Source: Burkholderia sp. Bp9143
GTDB lineage: Bacteria; Pseudomonadota; Gammaproteobacteria; Burkholderiales; Burkholderiaceae
Assembly: GCF_003853645.1 (NCBI RefSeq)
Contig: NZ_QTPO01000046.1
Span: forward strand, 1-64,000
Reading direction: 5' to 3'
Length of the DNA: 64,000 nucleotides
The notes under the pieces are model-generated. The model ran no database searches and was not told the DNA's origin. It was given only the letters and a program-made list of their open reading frames with translations. Within the stretch, counting starts at the first letter, position 1, and each line of letters begins with the position of its first letter. A program made the position numbers and the translations under genes. This document shows, one piece after another, positions 17,594 to 27,103 of the stretch.

Positions 17594-18184
17594 TCAGGTC
17601 TTGACGCGCGACGCCAGTTGCGTCAACAAGCGCGCGACCTCGTCCGGTTTCGGGAAATCGGCCGTGCGCAGCACCAGTCGCGCCTGCTCGTCGAAGAAAA
17701 ACACCTGCCCCGTGTGGCGATCGGGACCGGCGGCCCGGCCGTTCAGAAAATCGAGCCATGGATCCAGCCGCGCAGCCTCGGGAATCGCGCCGGTCCAGAC
17801 CGGGCCCGCGCCGAACTTCGCGAGCCACGCCTGCATCGCGCGAGGCGTGTCGCCGAGCGGGTCGATGCTCGCGGACACCAGCTGCAGCGGCAATCGCGAC
17901 GTGTGCGCAAGCGCGGCCTGCACCTGCGCGAAGAGTGCGCCCTGAATCGGGCAGGTTGCACTGCAGCCGGTGAACATCAGTTGCAGCGCCGTCGCGCGGC
18001 CGGACAACAGCGCGCGCATCGTCGTCCGACGCGCGGACTGCGTGACCAGTTTCATGTCGGGCGCGCCGCGCGGCGGCGTCACCGCGCCGGCCTGATTGTG
18101 CGCGGCCGCGAGCCTGCCGACGCCCGCCAGCGTCATCCAGCAGGCCGCGCGCAGGGCCGCCCTGCGGGTCGGAGAATGGGTCAT
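17594..18184 (-). CDS. SCO1/SenC-family copper chaperone
   Basis: A 196-residue protein starting at 18184 after GAGGGA, with a twin-arginine-like or Sec signal (MTHSPTRRAALRAACW). The thioredoxin-like SCO domain keeps the copper ligands C74 and C78 (CSATC) and H157 (DRHTGQ). SCO proteins deliver copper or reduce cysteine ligands during maturation of copper enzymes. Here the gene follows a cytochrome c gene and a giant lipoprotein whose first domain is a copper radical oxidase, so maturation of that enzyme is a more natural role than cytochrome oxidase assembly. Confidence 0.85.
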   Translation of the reverse strand: MTHSPTRRAALRAACWMTLAGVGRLAAAHNQAGAVTPPRGAPDMKLVTQSARRTTMRALLSGRATALQLMFTGCSATCPIQGALFAQVQAALAHTSRLPLQLVSASIDPLGDTPRAMQAWLAKFGAGPVWTGAIPEAARLDPWLDFLNGRAAGPDRHTGQVFFFDEQARLVLRTADFPKPDEVARLLTQLASRVKT

Positions 18185-18275
18185 GCGGTCCCTCGGGGAA
18201 AGGCGGCATGCATCGGCCGGCGACGCCTGCCACGGTTGTCGGTGGTTGCTCGATGCCGGCAGCGCACCGCGGTCG

Positions 18276-18767
18276 TCATGGCGCGCGCGTCAGATAGCGC
18301 CACAGGTCCGCGCATTGATCCGACGCGAACGCATAACGCGGCATCGTCTCGTTGATCATCACGTCGCCGGGATCGATGCCGTCGCGCAGCACCCGGCAAA
18401 ACGACGCTGCGTCATAGACGCTCACGGGCCCGCCGCGCCGCACGTGCGACGCTTGCAGGCGCGCGGCCGTCAACGCCGGTGCGAAGCTGTCCTGTCCCGT
18501 ACTGCCGCGGCCGGCATGGCAGTTCACACAACGCGTCGCCACCGGCGGCAACGCGTCGTCGTGGCCCGCGAGCCTGGCCGCCGCCGGCGTTGCGCCGTCG
18601 AACAGGCGCCTGCCTTGCTCGAATGGCGCGTCCTGCGCCGGATTGCCGGAGCGCGCGCCATGCCACGCATACCCCATCGCGCCGAGTCCGGCGGCCAGCA
18701 GGATGGCCGGCGCCCAGCGTCGCGCCCGCCGGCGCATGTCGAGCCAAGCCGCTGCACACGCCCCCAT
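18276..18767 (-). CDS. Mono-haem cytochrome c
   Basis: A 163-residue protein. The ATG at 18767 shares one base with the stop of the giant lipoprotein gene (TGATG), so translation is probably coupled; an internal ATG ten codons on (MRRRARRWAPAILLAAG) may be the real start of the signal sequence. One membrane or signal helix is at about 14-30, then a single haem-attachment site CVNCH, and methionine residues (NETMPRYAF) that could supply the sixth ligand. It is likely an electron carrier for the peroxidase-like module of the upstream protein. Confidence 0.8.
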   Translation of the reverse strand: MGACAAAWLDMRRRARRWAPAILLAAGLGAMGYAWHGARSGNPAQDAPFEQGRRLFDGATPAAARLAGHDDALPPVATRCVNCHAGRGSTGQDSFAPALTAARLQASHVRRGGPVSVYDAASFCRVLRDGIDPGDVMINETMPRYAFASDQCADLWRYLTRAP

Positions 18768-21700
18768 CAGCGACCGTAGATCACGCCGATCGCGTTCAGA
18801 TACGTGCCGCTCGCACCGGCGAATCCGTAGATCCGGTTGCCGGCCGGCACCGTGTAATCGAACGCGGTGATCGTTGTCTGCCCGGAGGCGCTGCCGTACG
18901 GGCCATAGGTCTGGCCCGTGTTCGAAACGAAACTGATCTTCCCGATCGTCTTGTCGCCGGCCACACCGTAGACGCGCACCAGGTATTGCCCCGCCGGCAG
19001 CCTGAAGCTGGCGGCGTTCCCGCCGCTGCCGCCGTGCAACGGCAACGCGCCCGCCGCGGTCACGCCCTGGATGCTGTCCAGCCACCAGCCGCCGCGTAGA
19101 TTGACGCCGACGAGCGGCTGCCCCGGTTGCACGACGTCCAAGAACGCGGTGCCGGCCGACGGTACGCCGAAGATCGGGCCGGTCGTGAACGAACCCGGCG
19201 CATATGGCTCGTCGCCGCCGATCTGCAGCACGTATGCGCTGACGGACGCCAGATCCGCGGCGCTCAGGCTCAGGTTCGTATGCGCGGCGATCGCGGCGTT
19301 GACGGTCGGCGCCGAGCCGTCGTGCAGATACGGCGCGGTGGCCCACACGTCCCGCAGGGTCGGCGTATCGAAGCCCGGCAGCGGGCCGCCCAGCCGGTTG
19401 CCGCTGCCGGGATACAGCGTGCCGACGTCGTGCAGATCCGCGGTCGACGTGCCGGCGAACGTATAGCTGTCAGTGAAGTTCACGCCGCCATGGCAACTGG
19501 CGCAATTCGCCGCGAACACCGTCTTGCCGGCCAGGGCGGCACTCGTCAGCGTGCCGTCCTGATTCCGGAACGGGCTCGGCGCGAACACGTTGAGCGACGT
19601 CACGTATGCGGCGAGCGCATCCAGGTCCGCGCTCACGCCGGCCTTCGTGTCGCCGAGCGGCTGGCTGCGCGTGCCGGTGTTGAACTGCGCGTTGGTCATC
19701 AGCCCGGTGCCCTGCGAGAACGACCGGATCTGGCCTTCGAAGTCCTGGATCTCGTCGAAATTCGCGCTCCAGTGCTTGTTGCCGTGGCCGCCCGCGCGAC
19801 CGAGCAGGCTGATCGTGTTGCGCAGCCCTTCGCCGAGGCTCGTGAAATCCCAGACGCGGCCATCGTCGGCGCCTTCGTTGTGACAGCTCGCGCAGCTCAT
19901 CCAGCGGTCGCGCGCGAGGCGCGGGTCCTGCGCGTCGTAGAAAAACTGCTTGCCGAGCAACACATCGGCCGGCAGCTTCTCGACAGCGATGGCGCTCACC
20001 GTCGCGAGCTGCGGCAGGCGCAGGCTGCCGAACTGCAGCAGCGGGTTCAGGTCGTAGACCGACACGCTGCGGTCCATGAAGTTGCTCACGTACAGCTTCA
20101 TGCCGTCCGACGACAGCGCGAGCCCGTCCGGCGCACGCCCCGCCGCGACGCGCAACAGTTCGCGCCGCCCCGCCGCGTCGAGCACGGCGATCTCGCGCGA
20201 GGTTTCGAGCGCGACGAACAGATACGCGCCGTTCGGATGGTAAGCGGCGGCGGTCGTGAATCCGCTGTTCAGATGGAACACTCGGCCGGGCAGATCCTCG
20301 AGATTCGTCGTCAGATCCAGATGCGACGTGATGGCGCGCACCGTCGTTTCGAAATCGAGCGGCTTGCCGTCGCGATACGCGCCGCGCTGGATGTTGTCCT
20401 GCTTCGACGGCACCCACGCCTGCGCGCCGTCCGGCGAAATGGCCGGCGCCCCGAGGTAGTTCGGTACGCCGCGCCCCGACACCACCGTATCGGGCAGCGT
20501 ACTGAACTGCAGCACGATCTGACGCACCTTCGCGAGCGACGCGGGATCGAGCTCGGTCACCGCGCCGCCGGCTGGCTGGCCGTTGACGCTCGTCAGGACC
20601 GTTTTCGTGCTCTCGCCCGACTGCGGCGCGGTGATGAAGCGGCTCGCGAACAGGCGCGAACCGTCCGCGCTCATCGCGAGATGGCGCACGCCCGGCACGG
20701 CGGCGCTCGCGCTCCGCGCGAAACTCCCGTCGAGCTTGAGCACCTGCCCCGTCGCATCGAGGCCGACGTAGGCGCTGCCGTCCGGCCCGACGAGCACGCC
20801 GTACGGCTGCGACCCGCGCGGGAGCGCGACGGTATTCAGGACGGCCAGCGTATCGGTGCTGACGATGCTCAGGCTGGCGGCCCCCTTGTTCGTCACGATC
20901 GCGGTCGTGCCGCGGATCGCGACCGTGCGCGGCTGCAGCCCGACCGGAATTTCACGGACCAGCGTGTTGCCGGCCGTATCGATCACCGACACGCTGCCGT
21001 TGTCCGGATTGACGACCCACAGGCGGTCGCTCGCGCCCTTGCGCTTCTCCACCGCGATGTCGGACGAACGGGCCGCACTCGCGCCGGTATTGGCGCCGCT
21101 CGTCACCGCCTGCACGAAATTGCGCGTGACGACCGTGCCGCCGGAATTGATCGCGCTCACCGTCACGGTGTAGACGCCCGGCGTCGCATACGTATAGCTC
21201 GCCGTGTTGGCGGTGCTCGGCGGGGACGTCGGGCTGCCGTCGCCGAAATTCCACGTGTAGGTGAAGTTGCCGGCCCCGGCGTCGACGGTGTAGTTCGCGG
21301 TGCCGCCGCTGACGACCGGCGCGGCGCTCACCGGCTGAATCACCGGGATCGGCGGCTGAATGGTCCAGTCGAAGCGGGTGCTGGCCGTGCCGCCGCTGCC
21401 GTCGCTGACTGTCGCGCTCACGGTATACGTGCCGGCCGCGGTCGGGAATCCGCCGATCACGCCGGTCGACGCGTTGATCAGCAGGCCAGGCGGCAAGCCC
21501 GTCGCCGAATAGGTCAGCGCGCCGGCGCCCGGCTCGCTGGCCGACAGTGTGACCGACGTCTCGACGCCCACATAGGACGTGGGCGGCACCGGCGCCACGA
21601 TGACCGGCGCCACCGGCGCGGCCACCACCGGCGCATACAGCACGCCGAGTGCGTTCAGATACTGGCCGGCGTTGCCGGTAAAGCCGACGATCTGCATGCC

Positions 21701-23893
21701 GGCCGGCACCGAGTAGTCGAACGGCGTGTTGCGCGTCTGCCCCTGGTTCTGCCCGTACGGCCCGAAGGTCTGCCCCGTGTTGGTGACGAAGCTGATCTTC
21801 GTGATCGTCGAATCGCCGGCCACGCCGAACATGCGCACCAGATACTGCCCGGCCGGCACCGTGAAACCGGCGGCGGTGCCGCCCGAGCCGCCGTGCTGCG
21901 CAAGCGCGCCGGACGCACGGATGCCCTGGATGCTGTCGAGCCACCAGCCGCCGCGCACGTTGACGCCCGTCAGCGCGCCGCCGCCGGCGTCGGTAAACGC
22001 CGTGCCCGCGCCCGGGGTGCCGTAGACGGGGCCCGCGGCCGGCGCGGCGGTCGCGGAATTGACGTCCCACTGCAGATACGAGCTGACGCGGCTGCCGCCG
22101 TTCGACGCGACGATCGTCGGATAGTACGTGCCTTGCGTCGTCGGCGTGCCCGAGACGACGCCCGTCGCCGCGTCGATAGCGAGCCCGGGCGGCAGGCCGG
22201 TCGCGGAATAGGAAACGGCCTGTCCGCCGTTCGCGCCCGCCTGCACGCCGAACGACACCGGATAGCCGACGAAGCTCGCCTGCGAATCGGGCGCCACGAG
22301 CGCGGGCGCGCCGTTGCCGCCGATCGTGATCATCTTCGCGATCGACGGCGTGCCGTTCGCATTCATCGCGAACAGCATGTACGTGCCCGGCACCGCCCAG
22401 CCCGGATTGCTCGGCACGTCGATCCGGTAGCTGTTCGCGCCGTTGCTGCCGAAGGTGAGCGGCAGGCGGCGCTGATCGTTATTCACCGTGTGCGTGGTGG
22501 CTGCGAGACGGACCAGCGAAAAACCGGTGACGGCCGAATCCGTCGACACGTTGATCGTGCTGCCGTAGCTCGCGTAGCCCGGCGCGCTCGTGATCGCGGG
22601 GCGCGGGGCGGGCGTGCCGTCGGCGTTGAGCAGATAGTTCGGCGTGAGGATCTGCAGATCCGGATGGTTCGCCGCGCAGCCGGCGCCGCACAGCCCACCG
22701 CCGGCGACGAGCACGCGCGCGTCCGCGAGCAGCACGGCCACGCTGTGATAGTTGCGCGGGACCGCCATCGGCGGCAACGCCGTGAACGTCTCGGTCACGG
22801 GATCGAAGACCTCCGGCCGCATGATCGAGTTGCTGTCGGTGAACTGGCCGCCGACGGTCATCCCGCCGAGAATCATCACCTGCCCGTTCGGCAGCACGAC
22901 CGCATTCTGGTACGAGCGTGCGTAGTTCATCGGGTTGATCTTGCGCACGTTGACGCCGGCGTTCAGGTTGATCACGTAAGCCGCCGCGCTCGACGGCGCG
23001 TTCATGTTCTGCGGCGAGCCACCGACCTTCAGCACTTTCCCGGTGTCGTACATCACCGTATTGCCGTGAAACGCGAACGCGTCGTCGCCGCGCATGCCCG
23101 CACTCGTCACGCTGCCGTTGCCGCGCGTATCGATCCAGTGCATCGCCTCGCCCGGGCCCGCATGAAAGACCTTGCCGTTGCCGGCCGGAATCAGCCACAG
23201 GTGGCTGTCCGCCACATAAGGCTCGGCCCCTTGCCCGGGCTCCAGGAACGGCGCGACGGGCACACCGCCCAGCAGGCTCCAGGCGCCGGTCGACGGCGAC
23301 CACAGTTCCGCGTTCTTCGGCGCCGTCCCGCCGAGCCAGGAGCCGCCCAGCGTCAGCACGGTGCCGTCGGCCAGCGTCGTGTTCGAGTTGTAGGCGCGCG
23401 GGATGTTCAGTTGTCCCGACGCGGACCAGACGTTCAGCGCGGGATCGTAGATGCTCGTCTTCGCATCGTCGCCGCCGGCCGCGATCAGCAGCCGGCCATC
23501 CGCCAGATTGCTCGTGCCGGAACAGAACATCTCGTGGCCGGTATTGCTGACGAGCATGTCCGACGACGTGTTGGTGCCCGGATCGTAGAGCGTCGAATAC
23601 GTCATGCCGCCCGGGCCGACCGTGAAGCTGAACCGCGAATCGGCGGAGAACAGCAGCACCTTGCCGCTGGGCAGCGTGGCGGCGAACGACGGCACCAGCG
23701 ACAGCGTCGTGATGCCCGACCATTGCGACTGCGATGGTACAGCCGTCGCCATGAGCCGGCTGCGCTGGCTCGCGAGTGCGGACACGAAGTCGTCACCATC
23801 GACGGCATTCTTCGATCCGCCACTGCATGCGCCCAGTACGCCGGCAGCGATCAGCATCAACGGGGCAAGGGATCGGTAGGCGACGCGTTTCAT
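18767..23893 (-). CDS. Giant lipoprotein: copper radical oxidase, jacalin, propeller and di-haem peroxidase fusion
   Basis: A 1708-residue lipoprotein (lipobox VLGAC, C23). Residues about 55-525 form a galactose/glyoxal oxidase domain with every copper and cofactor residue: C124 (MFCSG) and Y168 (RAYNS) for the thioether-linked radical, Y382-H383 (NYHS) and H468 (TTHTVN). Ig-like putative modules are at about 530-610 and 770-846, each with SYSATGLPPGL or TYSATGLPPGL. Jacalin-like lectin domains are at about 621-754 and 1574-1708. A PKD domain covers 850-935 (WNFGDGSP), and a YVTN-type beta-propeller about 940-1300. A cytochrome c peroxidase/MauG-like module at 1300-1560 has two haem sites, C1334-H1338 (CASCH) and C1464-H1468 (CASCH). 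The oxidase would make hydrogen peroxide and the di-haem module could consume it. It is followed by cytochrome c and SCO1 genes. The ribosome-binding site is weak. Confidence 0.88.
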   Translation of the reverse strand: MKRVAYRSLAPLMLIAAGVLGACSGGSKNAVDGDDFVSALASQRSRLMATAVPSQSQWSGITTLSLVPSFAATLPSGKVLLFSADSRFSFTVGPGGMTYSTLYDPGTNTSSDMLVSNTGHEMFCSGTSNLADGRLLIAAGGDDAKTSIYDPALNVWSASGQLNIPRAYNSNTTLADGTVLTLGGSWLGGTAPKNAELWSPSTGAWSLLGGVPVAPFLEPGQGAEPYVADSHLWLIPAGNGKVFHAGPGEAMHWIDTRGNGSVTSAGMRGDDAFAFHGNTVMYDTGKVLKVGGSPQNMNAPSSAAAYVINLNAGVNVRKINPMNYARSYQNAVVLPNGQVMILGGMTVGGQFTDSNSIMRPEVFDPVTETFTALPPMAVPRNYHSVAVLLADARVLVAGGGLCGAGCAANHPDLQILTPNYLLNADGTPAPRPAITSAPGYASYGSTINVSTDSAVTGFSLVRLAATTHTVNNDQRRLPLTFGSNGANSYRIDVPSNPGWAVPGTYMLFAMNANGTPSIAKMITIGGNGAPALVAPDSQASFVGYPVSFGVQAGANGGQAVSYSATGLPPGLAIDAATGVVSGTPTTQGTYYPTIVASNGGSRVSSYLQWDVNSATAAPAAGPVYGTPGAGTAFTDAGGGALTGVNVRGGWWLDSIQGIRASGALAQHGGSGGTAAGFTVPAGQYLVRMFGVAGDSTITKISFVTNTGQTFGPYGQNQGQTRNTPFDYSVPAGMQIVGFTGNAGQYLNALGVLYAPVVAAPVAPVIVAPVPPTSYVGVETSVTLSASEPGAGALTYSATGLPPGLLINASTGVIGGFPTAAGTYTVSATVSDGSGGTASTRFDWTIQPPIPVIQPVSAAPVVSGGTANYTVDAGAGNFTYTWNFGDGSPTSPPSTANTASYTYATPGVYTVTVSAINSGGTVVTRNFVQAVTSGANTGASAARSSDIAVEKRKGASDRLWVVNPDNGSVSVIDTAGNTLVREIPVGLQPRTVAIRGTTAIVTNKGAASLSIVSTDTLAVLNTVALPRGSQPYGVLVGPDGSAYVGLDATGQVLKLDGSFARSASAAVPGVRHLAMSADGSRLFASRFITAPQSGESTKTVLTSVNGQPAGGAVTELDPASLAKVRQIVLQFSTLPDTVVSGRGVPNYLGAPAISPDGAQAWVPSKQDNIQRGAYRDGKPLDFETTVRAITSHLDLTTNLEDLPGRVFHLNSGFTTAAAYHPNGAYLFVALETSREIAVLDAAGRRELLRVAAGRAPDGLALSSDGMKLYVSNFMDRSVSVYDLNPLLQFGSLRLPQLATVSAIAVEKLPADVLLGKQFFYDAQDPRLARDRWMSCASCHNEGADDGRVWDFTSLGEGLRNTISLLGRAGGHGNKHWSANFDEIQDFEGQIRSFSQGTGLMTNAQFNTGTRSQPLGDTKAGVSADLDALAAYVTSLNVFAPSPFRNQDGTLTSAALAGKTVFAANCASCHGGVNFTDSYTFAGTSTADLHDVGTLYPGSGNRLGGPLPGFDTPTLRDVWATAPYLHDGSAPTVNAAIAAHTNLSLSAADLASVSAYVLQIGGDEPYAPGSFTTGPIFGVPSAGTAFLDVVQPGQPLVGVNLRGGWWLDSIQGVTAAGALPLHGGSGGNAASFRLPAGQYLVRVYGVAGDKTIGKISFVSNTGQTYGPYGSASGQTTITAFDYTVPAGNRIYGFAGASGTYLNAIGVIYGR

Positions 23894-24401
23894 GTGCGAT
23901 TCTTGTCGGTATTCTTGTCGGTATGTCAGGTATGGCCAAGCAGCACGTCACCGGTACGCCGGACGCGCGATGCAAGGGTCATTTTTTGTGTTCCGGTGAA
24001 AAGCCCATGCGTCGAAGTCTTTCTTTTTATTTGCAATGCCTATATCCAGCATGTGAGAGCGCAAGCGGATATCCCGATCGACCACTTGAACCGCGCAGAT
24101 CGCTCGGCGTGCTCGAGCTGGCGCGATCGACTCTGTCAATCGCCACCGTCATACTGGACAAGCAGTGCGTTCGTCACGGATGAAGCGCTACCGACATCCG
24201 CATACACAGGACAATTGCTACTTCGCCGAGCATCGCCCTAGAGTAATGCGATCAGGGCACTTCGTTTTGTGGGTCTGATTACACAACGCGACAATCCTCG
24301 GCCAATGGTTTCCGGCCGGACGGCGAGTCAGCACAAGGAAGAGGTACCGTTTCCCATTTGGCAAGTGAGCTCTCTTTTATCCTAGAGACAAGGAGAACTC
24401 G
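23894..24401. other. Intergenic region next to an IS remnant
   Basis: A 508-base region between the giant lipoprotein gene and the IS3 fragment. It should hold the lipoprotein promoter. GC content falls toward the right, and no gene or clear terminal inverted repeat of the insertion sequence could be assigned. Confidence 0.35.
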
Positions 24402-24764
24402 ATGAAGAAGCGATTTACCGACGAGCAGATCATCCGGATCTTGCGCGAGGCCGAGAGCCAGAGCGCACCGTAAAGGATCTGTGCAAGCGCCACGACATCC
24501 CGGAACAGACGTTCTATCGTTGGCGCAACAAGTTCGGGGGCATGGAGGTGGCCGATGCCCGTCCGCTCAAGGACCTGGAATCGGAGAACGAGCGGCTCAA
24601 GCGCTTGGTCGCCGAGCAACTGCTCGTCATCGACGGCCTGAAGGAATCGAGGTCGGTGCCAGCCTGCGTTCGCAGGATGTGTCCTGACGCTGTCGCGAAT
24701 GATGCGGCTGTACGGCAAGCCAGCGTTCATTCGGTCCGACAACGGTGCCGAATTTACCGCTGCG
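24402..24764 (+). mobile_element. IS3-family transposase remnant
   Basis: The ATG at 24402 follows AAGGAGAA and starts an OrfA-like reading (MKKRFTDEQIIRILREAES). A one-base loss near 24465 puts it out of frame, and TAA follows at 24471. The reading resumes in another frame as TVKDLCKRHDIPEQTFYRWRNKFG, the HTH_Tnp_1 fold, and continues through a leucine-zipper-like helix to about 24655. A deletion then joins it to a short OrfB piece (MMRLYGKPAFIRSDNGAEFTA, 24699-24764) that carries the second Asp of the DDE site. Most of OrfB is missing, so the element is inactive. Confidence 0.8.
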
Positions 24765-24980
24765 TTACAGCAACGACAATTGGCCCGACATGCTTGCGCG
24801 ACCGACTTGATCGCCCTCCTCGTCAGATCGGCCCGGCCGGACTGCGGACTGTGCATTCCCGGTTGGCGAAACATTCCCGCCGTCCGGCCGGTACTTTCGC
24901 ATCCACGCGATGCCAAGCACGTCGGATGAGAACACGACACCCGGCGCAATCTGAACAAGTTCGCTCATCTGCGGTGCTTC

Positions 24981-25199
24981 CTAGGCGGATTGAACGTCGA
25001 AGTGCGCCGCGGCATAGCGCGCACTGCAATTCCACACTTCAACGCCATGACGGGTGAAGGTGGCCCATCCATCCACTACGGTCAATTCGGCGTCCGGAAA
25101 TACCTCGCCGTGTCCCATTGCCTTGGCAGCAAAGATCGTCCGCTCACGACACGTCGCGTGGTATTTCCCATCGGGTAGCGTTGACGGCATCGGACTCAA
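24981..25199 (-). CDS. Small hypothetical protein downstream of H-NS
   Basis: A 72-residue protein. A TTG at 25199 is favoured as start since AGGAG lies 7 bases upstream and overlaps the end of the H-NS gene; an ATG at 25190 (MPSTLPDGKYHAT) is too far from it. The sequence contains an acidic-aromatic core (VVDGWATFTRHGVEVWNCSA). It is co-transcribed with the H-NS gene (13-bp gap). Function unknown. Confidence 0.6.
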   Translation of the reverse strand: MSPMPSTLPDGKYHATCRERTIFAAKAMGHGEVFPDAELTVVDGWATFTRHGVEVWNCSARYAAAHFDVQSA

Positions 25200-25212
25200 C
25201 CGTCGACTCCTT

Positions 25213-25512
25213 TCACTGCTCGATCAAAAACCGATTACGGTTCTTCGCGCCTGCAATCCATTGCGGGGCCCTGCCGCGCCCGCTCCACGTCGCACCCGTT
25301 TTCGGATCGCGATACTTCGGTGCGACCGGCGCGGCGGCGCTGCCCGATGGAGCGGAGCGGCGTCGCCCAAACAGTTGATCGGGCGTGATGTCATATTCGG
25401 CAATCTGTTCACGCATCGTCGCGATGATGCTTTCCAGTTCGGCGAGCCGCGCTTTTTCCGCTTGCTGCACCAGCGCTTCTGCCTGCGCTTTAAGTTCGAG
25501 GTAGGTAGCCAT
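25213..25512 (-). CDS. H-NS-family nucleoid protein
   Basis: A 99-residue protein starting at 25512 (MATYLELKAQAEALV). The N-terminal half is a coiled-coil dimerisation region with many Glu and Ala residues. The C-terminal DNA-binding half reads YRDPKTGATWSGRGRAPQWI, the standard beta-proteobacterial H-NS motif (GATWSGRGR contacts the minor groove). It silences AT-rich, often foreign DNA. Located beside an IS remnant in an accessory region, it may be a laterally acquired H-NS paralogue rather than the main chromosomal one. Confidence 0.9.
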   Translation of the reverse strand: MATYLELKAQAEALVQQAEKARLAELESIIATMREQIAEYDITPDQLFGRRRSAPSGSAAAPVAPKYRDPKTGATWSGRGRAPQWIAGAKNRNRFLIEQ

Positions 25513-25921
25513 GGATATGAAAGGATTCCTTGAAAATGGGAAAATGGCCGAACAGCCGCGTATGTCGACGCGCAAGGCCGTCGACTACGCCATCGACATT
25601 ATATGCGCGAAGGTGATGACAATCGATAGCGGCAGCTATGCGCATGCCGACCAGGAATGCGGCTCATCAGGTTTTGGCTTCCGTACTGCCGCGTGGATGG
25701 CATCTGCTGTTTCATCAATCGATGTCGGCAGCATGCGTTACCGTCTTTACATCGATCCAATTGTCGAATCTTTAAAGTGCAGTGGCCAGACAGAGATATC
25801 CGCTTTCGAGTCGATACCGTTGTCCGACGAACGCGAAGCCGCGCCAGGCTCGAGTAGAAAGCGGCTAATGCGCCGCTTCTCGACGTGCTAAACAGAATGG
25901 GCCTGCGCGTAGGATTAACCC
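25513..25921. other. Intergenic region upstream of the H-NS gene
   Basis: A 409-base stretch with lower GC content than the flanking genes, between the H-NS start and the end of the outer-membrane barrel gene. It should hold the H-NS promoter. No gene was supported. Confidence 0.35.
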
Positions 25922-26935
25922 TTAGAAATTGCGCGCCACGCCGACCATGAACATGTCCTGGTCCTTGTCGTTGCCGGTTGCGACTCGATTGAAGCGCAAG
26001 CTTGCCGCCCAATCGTTCGTGACCTGATAGGTCACCTGCGCGCTGAGCAACGCATTGAGTCTCGTGTTGCTGGAGGGCTCGTTCCGATCACGCGAGAGAT
26101 ACGGACCGACACCTGCCGAAAGCATCCATTTGCTCCTGATCGGCGCGACGTACCAGAGTTGCGCTGCCACACCTCTTCGGCCGGCGACGCCATTGTTGCC
26201 TTCGTAGATGAAACTCGCCGAATAAGCCCACGCATTGCCGAGCGGCCGCTTGACTTCGACCATATATCCCTTTTCGATCGGCACTTGAGGACGGTTCGTC
26301 TGCGACGTCCCTGCCCAAACGCCAACCTGCGTCTTGCCGTCCGAAAACGCCGGGCCAGGATCGCCGCCAAAATCCGAGCCGATGCCGAAAAGCACCGCGT
26401 CGGAATTGAATCCGCCAATCATCTGGACGTGGTTGTACTGCACCTTGAGGTAGAAGCGGTTGGGAACGACGTAATACCGCACCGCTGCCGAGGCACGCAC
26501 ACCCCATCGCTTTTCATTGCGCACCTGGTTGTCGACATGGGTCGTGTCCATGCTGAAATACGGTCCCGCCGACAATTCGAGCGCCAGGCGATTGCCGACC
26601 GGCCAACGAAACGAACCCAGGGCGGCGAAGCCATCACGGTGGTGATCCGCGGGATGCCCCTCGTTCACATACGCGAGGTAGACCGAGAGATAGTCATTCA
26701 AGACGTCGCCGAAGCCGACTTCGTACGCACGCCAATGCATATCGCCACCCTCGGTCGCGCGTCCGTCGCCATACACCGCATAGACGTCGATCGTTCTTTC
26801 CGATGGCTTGAACCCGGGCGTTACGCTCGAAGGGCTGTCCTCGGCGTGCGCGAGGCCTGGGCCGGCCAGCATTGCCAGACCGGCGATCGAGGTTGTGAGG
26901 ACGAAGCGCGAATAGATGCGACGGCACTGCCCCAT
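25922..26935 (-). CDS. Outer-membrane beta-barrel protein
   Basis: A 337-residue protein starting at 26935 after GGGGGTGT. The signal peptide ends at AHAED. The rest alternates polar and hydrophobic residues in short strands with aromatic girdles and ends in the canonical terminal phenylalanine (VARNF), all signs of an outer-membrane barrel. It vaguely resembles PagL-type or related small barrels, but no catalytic His-Ser pair could be placed with confidence. Function unknown. Confidence 0.65.
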   Translation of the reverse strand: MGQCRRIYSRFVLTTSIAGLAMLAGPGLAHAEDSPSSVTPGFKPSERTIDVYAVYGDGRATEGGDMHWRAYEVGFGDVLNDYLSVYLAYVNEGHPADHHRDGFAALGSFRWPVGNRLALELSAGPYFSMDTTHVDNQVRNEKRWGVRASAAVRYYVVPNRFYLKVQYNHVQMIGGFNSDAVLFGIGSDFGGDPGPAFSDGKTQVGVWAGTSQTNRPQVPIEKGYMVEVKRPLGNAWAYSASFIYEGNNGVAGRRGVAAQLWYVAPIRSKWMLSAGVGPYLSRDRNEPSSNTRLNALLSAQVTYQVTNDWAASLRFNRVATGNDKDQDMFMVGVARNF

Positions 26936-27103
26936 TTGGACACCCCCTCATCTTGGTAACCACGATTTTTCGGACAAGCTGACAGCGATTATAGGCGGCC
27001 TCGGACAATAGGGACCATAGGGATCAGCCCACTCGCTTCTCCGGCTGCCGCCTCCGCGAGAGGGCTCTCCCGATCAACCTGTCTCCATGTTTCATTGGCG
27101 CCG

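Noticed and set aside
17164..17604. A 146-codon plus-strand frame
   Set aside because: No ribosome-binding site, odd composition and overlap with the SCO1 gene end; not supported as a gene.
19127..24241. A 1704-codon open frame on the plus strand
   Set aside because: It is antisense to the giant lipoprotein gene, and its composition (Arg/Ala/His rich) is what the high GC of the third codon base produces. The minus-strand frame has clear domains.
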